Of a stretch of 64,000 nt of DNA, positions 25,209 to 34,223 are shown piece by piece. The stretch is from an uncultured Lachnospiraceae bacterium. Its GTDB lineage: Bacteria > Bacillota > Clostridia > Lachnospirales > Lachnospiraceae. Location: assembly GCA_947588995.1 (NCBI GenBank), contig CANPZI010000011.1:1-64000 (forward strand), written 5' to 3'. Under the pieces are notes generated by a model that worked only from the letters and a program-made list of their open reading frames with translations, was not told where the DNA came from and did no database searches. Within the stretch, counting starts at the first letter, position 1, and each line of letters begins with the position of its first letter. Both the position numbers and the translations under genes were made by a program.

Positions 25209-25295
25209 CTCTGCCGTCTGTATGGAGCTGCTCTAATCTCTGCCACACGTATGGAGCCGTTCTAACCTCTGTCGCCCGTATGCACGAAAGCCGCC
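25209..25295 (-). repeat. Three tandem 29-bp units at the 3' end of the hydrolase gene
   Basis: The motif CATACRNRYGRCAGAG starts a unit that recurs with exact 29-base spacing (motif copies at 25209-25224, 25238-25253 and 25267-25282 on the plus coordinates). The copy at 25267 encodes the last residues HTGDRG and the stop of the hydrolase; the other two lie in the 3' untranslated region. This looks like a local tandem duplication of the gene end. Confidence 0.75.
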
Positions 25296-26008
25296 GTCCA
25301 CTCGGCCACGCGCCTGTCGCCGGCCTCACCGAAGCCGTGTCCCTCGCCCGGCAGGATATGCAGCACGGCATCCGGATAGAGTCTCGCCGCCTGCTCGCTG
25401 TAGGAGACGGGCACGACCTCATCGGCGCCACCGTGTACAATCAGCACGGGTTTGTCGAAACTCTCCGCCAGTTCCTCCCACTTCAGGTCATACAGCGTCT
25501 CTACATAGGCCCGCCCCAGCGTCAGATCCCAAAAGGGAATCTCTTCCGGAATATCCTCCGGACGCGGGAACTGTTTGATCCAGTCCGGCGCAATACAGAA
25601 CGCCGGGTATTTTAAGATCAGCCCTCTGATCTGCGCCATGCGCTCTCCCGCGGCCATGGAGGACACCATGCCGCCCTGGCTGGAGCCAAACAGATAGATC
25701 TGCGTCTTGTCAACCCAATTTAAGAATCTCACCTCATCCAAGACAGCCAGCAAATCCTGCTTCTCGGTATACAGCGTCATCTGCGTGGTTGGAAAACCGC
25801 TCTTGTCCCGATTGCCGCCGCCGCAGAAGTTTAGGGCCGCCGCGCCGATGCCCTCCGCCGCCAGATATTCGCCCAGCCAGGCGTGATCCGAGGCATGGCC
25901 GTTATAGCCGTGGCTGATGATGACCATCGGACATTTGCCCTCTCTTTCCGGTCGGTAAAGCGCACAGTCCACTCTCCTGCCGTGATGCGGTATGATCATT
26001 GTCTCCAT
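25262..26008 (-). CDS. Alpha/beta hydrolase
   Basis: About 248 residues from the ATG at 26008, with AAAGGAGGG upstream. It has the serine hydrolase fold: oxyanion region VIISHGYNGHASDHAWL, nucleophile elbow FGSSQGGMVSS, acid in VLIVHGGADEVVP, and catalytic histidine in LPGEGHGFGEAG. The CGGGNRDKSG loop resembles the prolyl oligopeptidase-like/dienelactone hydrolase branch and feruloyl-esterase relatives. The substrate is unknown. No signal peptide, so cytoplasmic. Its 3' end is part of a small tandem repeat. Confidence 0.88.
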   Translation of the reverse strand: METMIIPHHGRRVDCALYRPEREGKCPMVIISHGYNGHASDHAWLGEYLAAEGIGAAALNFCGGGNRDKSGFPTTQMTLYTEKQDLLAVLDEVRFLNWVDKTQIYLFGSSQGGMVSSMAAGERMAQIRGLILKYPAFCIAPDWIKQFPRPEDIPEEIPFWDLTLGRAYVETLYDLKWEELAESFDKPVLIVHGGADEVVPVSYSEQAARLYPDAVLHILPGEGHGFGEAGDRRVAEWTAAFVHTGDRG

Positions 26009-26132
26009 GCTGATTCCCTCCTTTGCCTCGAAACCTGCCGCTCTCATCTCTCCGCAACAGTTCAGCCTCTGCTGAAACTGTTACACTGATGCACACAAAA
26101 CGCCCAGGAAATGCGGTATGGTGCCTGCTGCC

Positions 26133-26663
26133 CTACAGATACGTCACCTGTTTGTCCCTGTCAAATTCGTGAGGCTCTTTCGTCACCGCCTTGTGGCCGA
26201 CCGCTATGGCGATCTCGTAACGATAACCTTTCGGGAATTTCAGCGCATCCGCAAAGTAGGCTTTCTTTTCCCCGGACAGCGCGTCCTTGACACAGCCGAT
26301 GATCAGGCTGCCGAGCCCCATGCCCTCCGCCGCCAGCGCGATATTTTCCACCGCGATGCCCGCGTCCAGGCTGCTCCAGTAGTACTCCTCGTCCGCGCTT
26401 AAGAAGATCACCGTAGGTGCGCCGTAATAGAAGTTCTGCTGTGGAGCTTTGATGTCCCGCAGTCTGTTTTTCAGCTCCTCCAACTCTCCGAGAATCGGGG
26501 CATCTCCCTCCACCACGCTGAAATGGATCTCCTGCTTATTGGCCGCCGTGGGCGCCTGCAGACCGGCCAGAATCAGACTGTCCAGTTCTTCTTTTGTCAG
26601 CTTCTCGTCCGTGTAGCCTCTCGTGGAACTCCTCTTTTCGATTGTCTGTAATACTTCGTTCAT
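26133..26663 (-). CDS. Nitroreductase family protein
   Basis: A 176-residue flavoprotein of the NfnB/FRP superfamily, beginning with ATG at 26663 after AAAGGAGG. The FMN-binding start IEKRSSTRGYTDEKLTKEEL and the APTAANKQE segment are typical, as is GLGSLIIGCVKDAL later on. It should use NAD(P)H to reduce nitroaromatics, quinones or an unknown metabolite with FMN. It follows the two Gfo/Idh/MocA genes by 98 bases on the same strand and could be co-transcribed, but its own leader is T/A-rich and may hold a promoter. Confidence 0.9.
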   Translation of the reverse strand: MNEVLQTIEKRSSTRGYTDEKLTKEELDSLILAGLQAPTAANKQEIHFSVVEGDAPILGELEELKNRLRDIKAPQQNFYYGAPTVIFLSADEEYYWSSLDAGIAVENIALAAEGMGLGSLIIGCVKDALSGEKKAYFADALKFPKGYRYEIAIAVGHKAVTKEPHEFDRDKQVTYL

Positions 26664-26761
26664 GTTTTTTCCTCCTTTTTTTGTCTCTGCCGACACATCA
26701 ACTATCATGACCGCCCAAAATGGCGGAAAACTTCCGGACAAATCCCGCCGAAGCGGACTGA

Positions 26762-27859
26762 TCAGCCATGCCAGACCTGCCGCTTGCTGCAAATCTGCCT
26801 GCCGTTTTCCTCCGCCTCCCGCATGAGGATCGCCATGTAGGCATCCTGCAGCGCCTCCCGCAGGGGATAAGGTTCGTCCCCGCCCTCTCTTACATACGCC
26901 GCCATACGCCGCATGAGTATGGCCACTGCCGTCTCGTCCTGAGACAGGCCGCACAGACCAAAAGGCGGGCTGTAGAGGCTTGCTCCCTCGAAGACGGCAT
27001 CCGTCACTTCCTCTATCCTGCACAGATTCGGATTGTCATATGCGCGCGCCACCGTGCGCGTCCCGATCTGCAGCTTCGACACCGCCGGCTCATTCTTACC
27101 GTCGAGATAATATACCGTATCGTCAATGATCTCCCCGCGGCGTCCCTGCAGCTTCAACGTATTTTTTCTGATCGGGGAGCGGTACTGCTCGGAGTCGAAA
27201 TCGTACAGCGCCACTCCGCCGCCCGCGAACGTGAATGTCGCAACGGTCCGCTTCTTATCCGCGATTCTGCCGTCCCTGTATGAGTCGTAGCGCGTCAGCG
27301 TCTCCGCAGTCGGGAAAAGATAGGTCTTCGCCGACACCGTAAATTCCGTATCCGCCGTGATTCCCAGCATCGCCCGCATCAGGCTCGCCCCGTGATACTC
27401 GTGGGCGAGGGAGATATTCAGGCAGTCCGGCGCGCCGATCAGCCCCTGCCGTATCACGCCAAGCAGCGCGCTGTATGCGGGATACAGTCTGTACTGCTCC
27501 GCCACCGCCAGCCTGCCGCCCTGCTCGTGGATTTCCCACAGTCTGTCAAGCGTCGCGATATCCGACGCCGCCGGCGTCTCGCACAGCACAGGGATACCGC
27601 GGTGCAGCCACTCCAGACCGACCTCGGCAATAGCGTTCTTGCTGACCGCGATCACTGCGAAATCGGCACCTTGCGCCATGCACTCCTCTATGGCCGTCGT
27701 CGTCCGGATATGATGCTCCGCCGCCATCTTCCGCGCCTTTTCCTCTGTCCTGCAGTACATTGTGCAGAGCTCAAAGCGTTCCGGCAGCGCTTGAGCCACC
27801 CTGACATAGTAGAGGGAACGCCAGCCGGAACCTATGATGACAAACCTGATCTTATCCAT
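26762..27859 (-). CDS. Gfo/Idh/MocA family oxidoreductase
   Basis: A 365-residue NAD(P)-dependent sugar or polyol dehydrogenase homologue. The Rossmann start FVIIGSGWRSLYYVRVAQALP, the CETPAAS motif in the place of the usual catalytic EKP, and the second alpha/beta domain are recognised. Replacement of the EKP lysine (here ETP) suggests altered or lost catalysis in this copy. It lies 18 bases downstream of a second Gfo/Idh/MocA gene that does keep DKP. The two may form a heteromeric or sequential enzyme pair acting on a modified sugar. Substrate unknown. Confidence 0.85.
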   Translation of the reverse strand: MDKIRFVIIGSGWRSLYYVRVAQALPERFELCTMYCRTEEKARKMAAEHHIRTTTAIEECMAQGADFAVIAVSKNAIAEVGLEWLHRGIPVLCETPAASDIATLDRLWEIHEQGGRLAVAEQYRLYPAYSALLGVIRQGLIGAPDCLNISLAHEYHGASLMRAMLGITADTEFTVSAKTYLFPTAETLTRYDSYRDGRIADKKRTVATFTFAGGGVALYDFDSEQYRSPIRKNTLKLQGRRGEIIDDTVYYLDGKNEPAVSKLQIGTRTVARAYDNPNLCRIEEVTDAVFEGASLYSPPFGLCGLSQDETAVAILMRRMAAYVREGGDEPYPLREALQDAYMAILMREAEENGRQICSKRQVWHG

Positions 27860-27877
27860 GCCGTTCCTGCCCTCCGC

Positions 27878-29026
27878 CTATCTGCTCTCTTTCTTCCTCG
27901 CAAGCCACGCCTCAAACTGCCGCTCAAAAGCGAGTTCTTCCTGCGACCCGACAGCGGGAATTTCCACCATCCGTTTCTCCCAGGACGACAGATAGACGGC
28001 ATTGCTGATTAACAGGCTCTTTCTTCCCTCCGTGCCCGGCGCGACACAGCTGCCTGTCCCCATGCACGCATCCGCGAAGCCCTGCAGCACTTTTTCATAT
28101 GGTTTCTCTTCTTTTTCCGGCGTCAGTTCCGTCCAGGTTCCCCTGATCTTCTTAAAATAGTCGGTGGCATTCTTCCGGTAATCCGCCTCTCTGCCGCCCA
28201 TCTCCTGCGCCAGTTCACCGATCCGCAGCTTCCCGCCCTCGCAGACGATCATGGCCTCCTCCAGCGATATCTCCAGACGGTTAATCCCCGGCGCATCCCC
28301 CGTGGAAGAGATGAACGTTCCCGTCGCGCCGTTTGCCCACTCGAGATAAACCGTCACGTCGTCTTCCACCTCGATGTCATGAAAATGTCCCTCCACGCAG
28401 AATCCCTGCACGCGGGCCGGCATACCGCAGATCCACTGCAGCAGGTCGAGATTGTGCGGGCACTGATTTAAGAGGATGCCGCCGCCGTCTTTCTCCCACG
28501 TGGCATGCCAGGAACTCGATGTATAATACTGCTGCGGTCTGTACCAGTCCGTGACGACCCAGTTCACCCTCTTTAACGCCCCGTACCTGCCGCTATGAAC
28601 CAGTTCGTAAAGCTGCCTGTGGATCGGCAGCGTCCGCTGGTTGAAGACCATGCCGAACACCCGACCGGACCGGGCAGCCTCCTCCTCCATGACCCTGGCC
28701 TGTCTGCTGTACACGCCGGAGGGCTTATCGCACAGCACGTGCAGCCCGTTTCGGAAAGCTCTGACCGCCAGCTCCTCGTGGGCATAGTGCGGCGTCGCGA
28801 TCACCACGGCGTCCAATGCCAGTTCTCCTTTTTCCACCGCGTCATAGAGCTCGTCCGCCGTCTCGTACACAGGAAGCCCCGCCTCGATGGCAGGCAGAAG
28901 CATCTCCCGATAGACACCCCGCACCCTCGTGATCGCGGCCAGTTCCATCCCGCGAATCGCGCCGCCTTGTATCATGGAAGCATACTTGCTCCCCATATTT
29001 CCCACACCGATCACCGCAATCTTCAT
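27878..29026 (-). CDS. Gfo/Idh/MocA family oxidoreductase
   Basis: About 382 residues from the ATG at 29026 (GAGGAG 6 bases upstream; an ATG at 29032 is also possible). N-terminal Rossmann fold with MKIAVIGVGNMGSKYASMIQ, the LCDKPSGVYSRQARVM segment holding the catalytic DKP lysine, and GGILLNQCPHNLDLLQWICG containing the conserved histidine motif. It probably oxidises or reduces a sugar, inositol or glycoside intermediate. First gene of a run with a partner of the same superfamily and a nitroreductase, divergent from fprA. The GH27 enzyme is some 14 kb away, so no direct pathway link can be claimed. Confidence 0.9.
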   Translation of the reverse strand: MKIAVIGVGNMGSKYASMIQGGAIRGMELAAITRVRGVYREMLLPAIEAGLPVYETADELYDAVEKGELALDAVVIATPHYAHEELAVRAFRNGLHVLCDKPSGVYSRQARVMEEEAARSGRVFGMVFNQRTLPIHRQLYELVHSGRYGALKRVNWVVTDWYRPQQYYTSSSWHATWEKDGGGILLNQCPHNLDLLQWICGMPARVQGFCVEGHFHDIEVEDDVTVYLEWANGATGTFISSTGDAPGINRLEISLEEAMIVCEGGKLRIGELAQEMGGREADYRKNATDYFKKIRGTWTELTPEKEEKPYEKVLQGFADACMGTGSCVAPGTEGRKSLLISNAVYLSSWEKRMVEIPAVGSQEELAFERQFEAWLARKKESR

Positions 29027-29211
29027 ACGCATCTCCTCATCTCCAAAGCGCATGCTCTGCCGACATCCCGGAAGCGCCGCTCGGATCTCGGCAGCATTTC
29101 CCTGTTCTCCGTTCTTCGCTGTCCGCTACCAGAATCATACCATATTCCCGCCCGCATAGGAAGATAAAATATCGCTGCGCGGAAAGTGCGCGGAAAGAAC
29201 AAAGATTCATA

Positions 29212-29241
29212 TTGACACTCCGGCGCCGGGACTTGTAATAT
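29212..29241 (+). promoter_or_regulatory. fprA promoter with a palindromic spacer
   Basis: TTGACA (29212-29217), 18-base spacer, TAATAT (29236-29241). The spacer contains a perfect 10-bp palindrome CCGGCGCCGG (29220-29229), a possible operator. The rest of the 29027-29305 intergenic region carried no other recognised signal. Confidence 0.7.
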
Positions 29242-29305
29242 AGGAAATGGACAACGAAAAGCGCCGTATCTCCTGCGGACGCTTCGGAATGGAGGATAAC
29301 AGAAT

Positions 29306-30463
29306 ATGATGAAAATCACAGACGATATTCACTACATCGGCGTGAACGACCACGAGATCGACCTCTTCGAGGGACAGTATGTCGTAGAAAACGGCATGGC
29401 GTACAATTCTTACGTGATCATGGACGATAAGATCGCCGTCATGGACACGGTGGACGCTCACTTCCGCGAGGAGTGGCTGGAAAACCTGAAGCAGACGCTC
29501 GGCGGCCGCACCCCGGACTATCTGATCGTACAGCACATGGAGCCGGATCACTCCGCCAATATCGACGTCTTTGCAGAGACCTATCCGAATGCCCTCGTCG
29601 TGGCTTCCGCCGCGGCTTTCACCATGATGAAGCAGTTCTTCGGGACAGACTACGCCGACAGACGCATCATCGCCAAGGAGGGCGACACCCTCTCTCTCGG
29701 CACACACACGCTGCAGTTCGTCGCCGCGCCGATGGTACACTGGCCGGAAGTCATCGTCACCTACGACAGCCATGACAAGGTGCTGTTCTCGGCGGATGGT
29801 TTCGGCAAGTTCGGCGCTCTGGACGCAGACGAGGACTGGGCCTGCGAAGCGCGGCGCTACTATTTCGGCATCGTCGGCAAGTACGGCATGCAGGTGCAGA
29901 ATCTGCTGAAAAAAGCCGCTGCTCTCGACATACAGACCATCTGTCCGCTGCACGGCCCTATCCTGACAGAGAACTTGGAATATTATGTAAACCTTTATCA
30001 GACCTGGTCCTCCTACGGCGTGGAATCCGAGGGCGTCATGATCGCCTACACTTCCGTCTACGGGCACACGAGAGAGGCCGTCGAACTGCTCGAAAAGAAG
30101 CTGACGGATATGGGCTGCCCGAAAGTGGTAGTGGCGGATCTCGCCCGCGAGGACATGGCCGAGTGTGTGGAGGATGCTTTCCGCTACGGCAGGCTGGTGC
30201 TCGCCACCACAACCTACAACACAGACATCTTCCCTTTCATGCGGGAATTTATCAGCGATCTGGTTGAGAGAAACTATCAGAACCGCACTGTCGCGCTGAT
30301 TGAGAACGGCTCCTGGGCTCCCACTGCCGCCAAGGTCATGCGATCCAGACTGGAAGCCTGCAAAAACATCACCTTTGCGGAGACAACCGTACAGCTCAAG
30401 TCCGCCTTAAACGACGAAAGCCGCTCACAGATCGAAACGCTGGCCAGAGAACTGATGTCATAA
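29306..30463 (+). CDS. FprA-type flavodiiron protein
   Basis: A 385-residue two-domain protein. N-terminal metallo-beta-lactamase-like diiron domain with the ligand sets HMEPDHSAN, PMVHWPE, SADGFG and PLHGP. C-terminal flavodoxin domain from about residue 245 (MIAYTSVYGHTREAVELLEKKL) binding FMN; no rubredoxin extension. It reduces O2 to water or NO to N2O with electrons from rubredoxin or F420-like donors, protecting anaerobes. Start ATG at 29306 after GGAGG. It is monocistronic with its own promoter and a bidirectional terminator. One copy of the 10-mer TTATGTAAAC is inside it and one follows it. Confidence 0.95.
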   Translation: MMKITDDIHYIGVNDHEIDLFEGQYVVENGMAYNSYVIMDDKIAVMDTVDAHFREEWLENLKQTLGGRTPDYLIVQHMEPDHSANIDVFAETYPNALVVASAAAFTMMKQFFGTDYADRRIIAKEGDTLSLGTHTLQFVAAPMVHWPEVIVTYDSHDKVLFSADGFGKFGALDADEDWACEARRYYFGIVGKYGMQVQNLLKKAAALDIQTICPLHGPILTENLEYYVNLYQTWSSYGVESEGVMIAYTSVYGHTREAVELLEKKLTDMGCPKVVVADLAREDMAECVEDAFRYGRLVLATTTYNTDIFPFMREFISDLVERNYQNRTVALIENGSWAPTAAKVMRSRLEACKNITFAETTVQLKSALNDESRSQIETLARELMS

Positions 30464-30553
30464 CGAGCCGGGAGCGCACAGTCTGCGCCCGGCATCATAG
30501 ATGACATAAGTATATATTATGTAAACTATTATAGGCAGATACCTGCCATATGC

Positions 30554-30596
30554 AAAACCCCGCAGACGCCATCGGCATCCGCGGGGTTTTTCTTTC
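30554..30596. terminator. Bidirectional terminator between fprA and the GT-C gene
   Basis: Stem AACCCCGC (30556-30563) with GCGGGGTT (30581-30588), T-run TTTTTC on the plus strand and TTTTG on the minus strand. It serves the two convergent genes. Confidence 0.85.
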
Positions 30597-30618
30597 TCTA
30601 TCTTTTGCTGTCCCGTCT

Positions 30619-32371
30619 CTACGTCTCCCCGTCTTCCAGCAGATAAATCTGCGTATAGATATTGTCATACAACAGTTTTCCCGTGCGATACCCCAGAAGC
30701 TTCCGCACTGTCTCCGCTGTCTCTTCCTCCGGATAGTAGATGTCCACATACAGAAGAAGTGGCGTTTTCCTGTCGCCATCTTGTACATATTGCGGATCAG
30801 CCGCCAGTATGTCCGGCAGCCCAGAAAGCTTCTCTGCCGGAAGCGGATAGGTCTTTTGCTGCTTCGCCAAAAAGAGACAGTTATTGATAACCAGATGATC
30901 CCCTTTTGTCACATAGATGCCCGGCACATCACGGTATTGCCTCTCTATAAGCTGCAGCGCATCTTCGTAGCCGGGATACAGATATTCCGGCAGATCATTC
31001 CCGCTTCGATAGGCAAACAGCCACATCACAAGATAGGCCGCCGTCAGAAGCAAGACGCCGATACAGGGCCGGATATGGCATATCTTGGACACAAGCCGCG
31101 AAACAGCGCCAAACAGCACGGCCAAAAGCAGCGCTGCAAATGGAAAGAGCAGAAACTGATAGCGGGTCACGACATCCGTGGATATTTTGGCTACCACCAC
31201 GAAATAAGCGCCTGCGGACAAAGCGATAAAGCCGATATACCAACTTCTCGTATCCCATCCTGGCTTTTCCCTGACCGAGCATATCACGCCATAGCATACG
31301 CATACAACGGCAAACAACAATGTCCCCCACATCAACAGGCTGCTCCCGCCAAAAAGGGCATCCGCCGTCAATCCCGTATAGACAGCAAGCCTCTGGCACA
31401 GATCATCGAGATTTCCCGCCGCATTCGCCAGGGACGCTTTTCCCTTATCTCCCAGAAAGATATGGCGAAGCATCGCCGGAAAAATCAGTATGCCAGACCC
31501 TATCCCAAATATCATGGCAAGCGCATAGTGAAATGCCCGTCTCCACTCTCTGCGGCATACCCGGAAGCCCATATAGCAGACAGACAATAAAAAGGCAAAG
31601 ATCAGAAAATAATACTGGGTCAGCATCCCTGCCGCAGTCACAAGCGCAAGCTGTACAAGTATCCAGCTTTCTTTCGTCTCCTCCTCTTCCATCACGCGAT
31701 ACAGCAGGAAAGCAAACACCACAGCAAAGAAGGTCAGCATCATATACATTCTGAGATAAAGCACACAGGAGAGCGCCCCTGCGCTCACACTATAGAGAAG
31801 CGGCGTCAGAAATCTCAGCATGCCCTCGCGACCGCAAAGCATACCACCCAGCCGATACAGCATCCAAAGCGTGGCCGCGAAGAAAAACAGGTTGATCGAA
31901 AGCCCGAACCACTTGGAAAATCTTCCCGGAAAAAAGGAACAAACCGTGTGCAGAATGCAGTAAAACAGCGGCGGATGGACGTCCTGTTCCTGATTTTCGT
32001 ACACGACATCATAGGAGAATCTCTCATCCGCCGAAACCGTCAGATAGGACGCATAGAAAGACGGATCATGCCAATGTTCCAGATATCCGCTTTTTTCCTG
32101 CAAAAACGGTGTCTCCGTACTGTTTGACAATCCGTAAGACCAAAGTTCATCAATATAGAACCCCTCTTTTCTGCCACAAAAAACAACGGCAGGGCCCAAC
32201 AGCAAAGCGCCCGTGATGAGAAATAAAAGCAAGGATTGACCGTGCCCCCCCCCTCATCCACATGGCGGCCTGCCGCCTCACACGGTTATACATGACACGC
32301 CATAAGCTGCCAAGCTTCCCTGCGGCAAAGACATGCTCTGCATGATGGTCAGCCGAGAATCTTCTGTACAA
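30619..32371 (-). pseudogene. GT-C membrane glycosyltransferase, frameshifted at a G9 tract (probably phase-variable)
   Basis: A paralogue of the gene at 16018-17775. The in-frame body (30619-32232) starts in a membrane helix and has the GT-C hallmarks FYIDELWSYG and EQDVHPPLFYCILH, about 11 membrane segments and a soluble tail. But its only start is a TTG with no ribosome binding site. A perfect AAGGAGG with a TTG 8 bases later lies at 32371, opening a different frame (MYRRFSADHHAEH...) that runs into nine consecutive G residues at 32245-32253 and then stops after 73 residues. With eight or eleven G the two parts join into one protein of about 583 residues, the same size as the 585-residue paralogue. 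So the window shows an OFF state, a decayed gene, or a homopolymer sequencing error. It follows the HAD gene by 64 bases. Confidence 0.8.
32245..32253 (-). repeat. G9 homopolymer tract in the 5' coding region of the GT-C gene
   Basis: Nine G in a row on the coding strand between the ribosome-binding-site-equipped 5' frame and the body of the glycosyltransferase. A one-base loss or two-base gain would restore the frame. Such tracts are classic slipped-strand switches. Confidence 0.85.
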
Positions 32372-32435
32372 ACTTCTTTCCTCCTTTTTCTTGCCGGCGC
32401 CTGTTCCGAAAGCGCGGATTCCGTACTACACGCCA

Positions 32436-33038
32436 TCACTCCACGCCAAGTGCTTTCAGTTCCGCAGCCGCCTGCTCCCTTGTCCGGAAATGTATGGTGT
32501 GAATGCCGAATTTCTGCGCGGCGTCCAGATTAACCTGCGTGTCGTCCAGAAAGACGCACTCCTCCGGCGTCAGATGATATCTCTGAATCAAAAGTTCATA
32601 GATCTCCGGCATGGGCTTGATAACTTTCTCCCGATAAGACAGGATGCCGCCGTCCATATAGGGGATAAAATCCAGCGCAGCGGCGCAGTCTTTCTGCGCT
32701 TTCTCCGAGAAATTGGACAGATAAAGGACACGGTAGCCCCTGCTCTTCAGGCTTTGAATCCACGGAATCGCATAGTCATTGCGCTTCACCATCGTCCGCA
32801 CATCGGCGAGCGTCCGGCGGATATCCGGCTCAATCTCCGGGTCAAGCCTGATAAATGCCTGCAGCGTCTCCTCCTCCGTCAGGATGCCCCTGTCGTACTC
32901 GTTCCATGCCGGGCTCTTGACCGTCGCCGCGGCCAGCCGCTCCACCATCGCCTCGTCGTAGCCGAAACCCGCATAGTGTTTTTTCCAGCTGAAATCCGCA
33001 AGCACATTGCCGATGTCAAAGATAATTGTAGTGATCAT
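32436..33038 (-). CDS. HAD superfamily phosphatase (YihX-like)
   Basis: A 200-residue HAD subfamily IA hydrolase. Motif I FDIGNVLADF, with Gly in place of the second Asp seen in this branch; motif II YLSNFSEKA; motif III lysine in EKVIKPMPEIYELLI; motif IV VFLDDTQVN. A small helical cap lies between motifs I and II. Relatives such as YihX dephosphorylate glucose-1-phosphate; the substrate here is unknown. Good ribosome binding site (GGGAGGAAC). It lies between the LysR regulator and the GT-C gene on one strand, so a link to sugar-phosphate or glycosylation metabolism is plausible but not shown. Confidence 0.88.
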   Translation of the reverse strand: MITTIIFDIGNVLADFSWKKHYAGFGYDEAMVERLAAATVKSPAWNEYDRGILTEEETLQAFIRLDPEIEPDIRRTLADVRTMVKRNDYAIPWIQSLKSRGYRVLYLSNFSEKAQKDCAAALDFIPYMDGGILSYREKVIKPMPEIYELLIQRYHLTPEECVFLDDTQVNLDAAQKFGIHTIHFRTREQAAAELKALGVE

Positions 33039-33069
33039 GGTGTCTGTTCCTCCCTCTCCGCCTTTATTA

Positions 33070-33169
33070 GTTTACATAACTTTTCCTTTCAATTGGTTTA
33101 CATAATATAGCCAACCGCCATATTTTCGTCCACTTTCATCCCTAGTCAGCGTGCATATGATTTACATAA
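33070..33169 (-). repeat. Cluster of three copies of the dispersed 10-mer TTATGTAAAC
   Basis: Between the LysR stop and the HAD start the minus strand carries TTATGTAAAC at 33070-33079 and 33096-33105 and TTATGTAAAT at 33160-33169, the last abutting the LysR stop codon. Other exact copies: plus strand 8667-8676, 29983-29992, 30517-30526; minus strand 16276-16285, 17514-17523, 49955-49964, 51181-51190, 53068-53077, 58120-58129. This intergenic stretch (33039-33169) is otherwise AT-rich without a recognised gene. Confidence 0.85.
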
Positions 33170-34054
33170 CTATATTTTCATCAACTCCAGCAGATTTCTC
33201 GCTGCCGCGGACAGAGGATTCCTGTCGTCTGTCACGACGCAGAAATGCCGCTTCGGGATAATCACATTGAAGCGCAGTTCAAACAGTCTGCCATCCTCCA
33301 GATACTCTTTCGCAAAATCCCTGATCACGCAGCCGACTCCCAGATTGCGCAGGGCAAACTGCACGATCATATCGCTGGTGGCCAATTCAAACTCCGGTCG
33401 GACATCCACGCGGTTTTTACGCAGGAAAGCGTCGATATAGCTTCTCGTGCTCGTTGTACCCTCCAGAAAAATGATCGGCATCCGCTCCAGTTCCTGCAGG
33501 TCCAGCATGCGGTTTTTGTAGGGAATAAACCTGCGTCCCGCCACGAAGACATCCTCAATCTCGCGCACATTCACGGCGCGCAGCCCCTCCCTGCCGTCAA
33601 AAGGCGTACTGACGACCCCGAAGTCAATCTTATTCTCACGCAGGTTGCGCAGCGTCTCCGGCGTGGGTGCGTTGCTGACCGCCACCTTGATGTGCGGATA
33701 TTTCTCGTGGAAGCGTTCCAGATAAGGCAGCAGATAAAACTGCAGCGTCATATCACTGGCGCCGATATGGATCTCTCCCAGTTCCAGATTCAGCATCTGC
33801 TCCAGTTTCTTTTCCCCCAGCTCGATCTGCTCATATCCCTTGGCCACATAGCGATAGAGGAGTTCTCCCTCCCCCGTCAGGCGCACGCCCCTGGACACTC
33901 TCCTGAAAAGTTTCGCGCCCAGCGCCGCCTCCAGCTGCCTGACAGACTGACTGACCGCAGGCTGGGAAATATGCAGCTGCCTGGCAGCGACGGTCAGGCT
34001 GCCCGCCCGCGCCACGTGGCAGAACACCCTGTAATATTCCATATTGGCAATCAT
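33170..34054 (-). CDS. LysR family transcriptional regulator
   Basis: About 294 residues from the ATG at 34054 (GGAG 8 bases upstream); an upstream start at 34081 is possible. N-terminal winged helix with MEYYRVFCHVARAGSLTVAARQLHISQPAVSQSVRQLEAALGAKLF, the LysR DNA-binding pattern. A linker helix and a periplasmic-binding-like effector domain follow (IHIGASDMTLQFYLLPYLERFHEKYP). The inducer and targets are unknown. LysR genes usually control a divergent neighbour; the divergent neighbour here is the secreted metallo-beta-lactamase-fold protein at 34224. Confidence 0.93.
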   Translation of the reverse strand: MIANMEYYRVFCHVARAGSLTVAARQLHISQPAVSQSVRQLEAALGAKLFRRVSRGVRLTGEGELLYRYVAKGYEQIELGEKKLEQMLNLELGEIHIGASDMTLQFYLLPYLERFHEKYPHIKVAVSNAPTPETLRNLRENKIDFGVVSTPFDGREGLRAVNVREIEDVFVAGRRFIPYKNRMLDLQELERMPIIFLEGTTSTRSYIDAFLRKNRVDVRPEFELATSDMIVQFALRNLGVGCVIRDFAKEYLEDGRLFELRFNVIIPKRHFCVVTDDRNPLSAAARNLLELMKI

Positions 34055-34223
34055 CGCGTTTTCTCCGTTCCGACGGCACACAGCCGTCCCCTGTCTCCAT
34101 TATACATGAACGCCGGAAAAAAGATAGTTTTTCTCCTATTGCCCTTTCTTTTTTCACAGGACTGTACTATAATGACAGTACGAAAAATTCCCACAAAACC
34201 AATCAATAAAGGAGTCTTATACC

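Noticed and set aside
29207..30067. Minus-strand 286-codon frame opposite fprA
   Set aside because: Antisense to a flavodiiron gene with all metal ligands; His/Val-rich shadow.
30464..30493. GC-rich hairpin right after fprA as its terminator
   Set aside because: Stem is good but no T-run follows; the hairpin at 30554-30596 is the better terminator.
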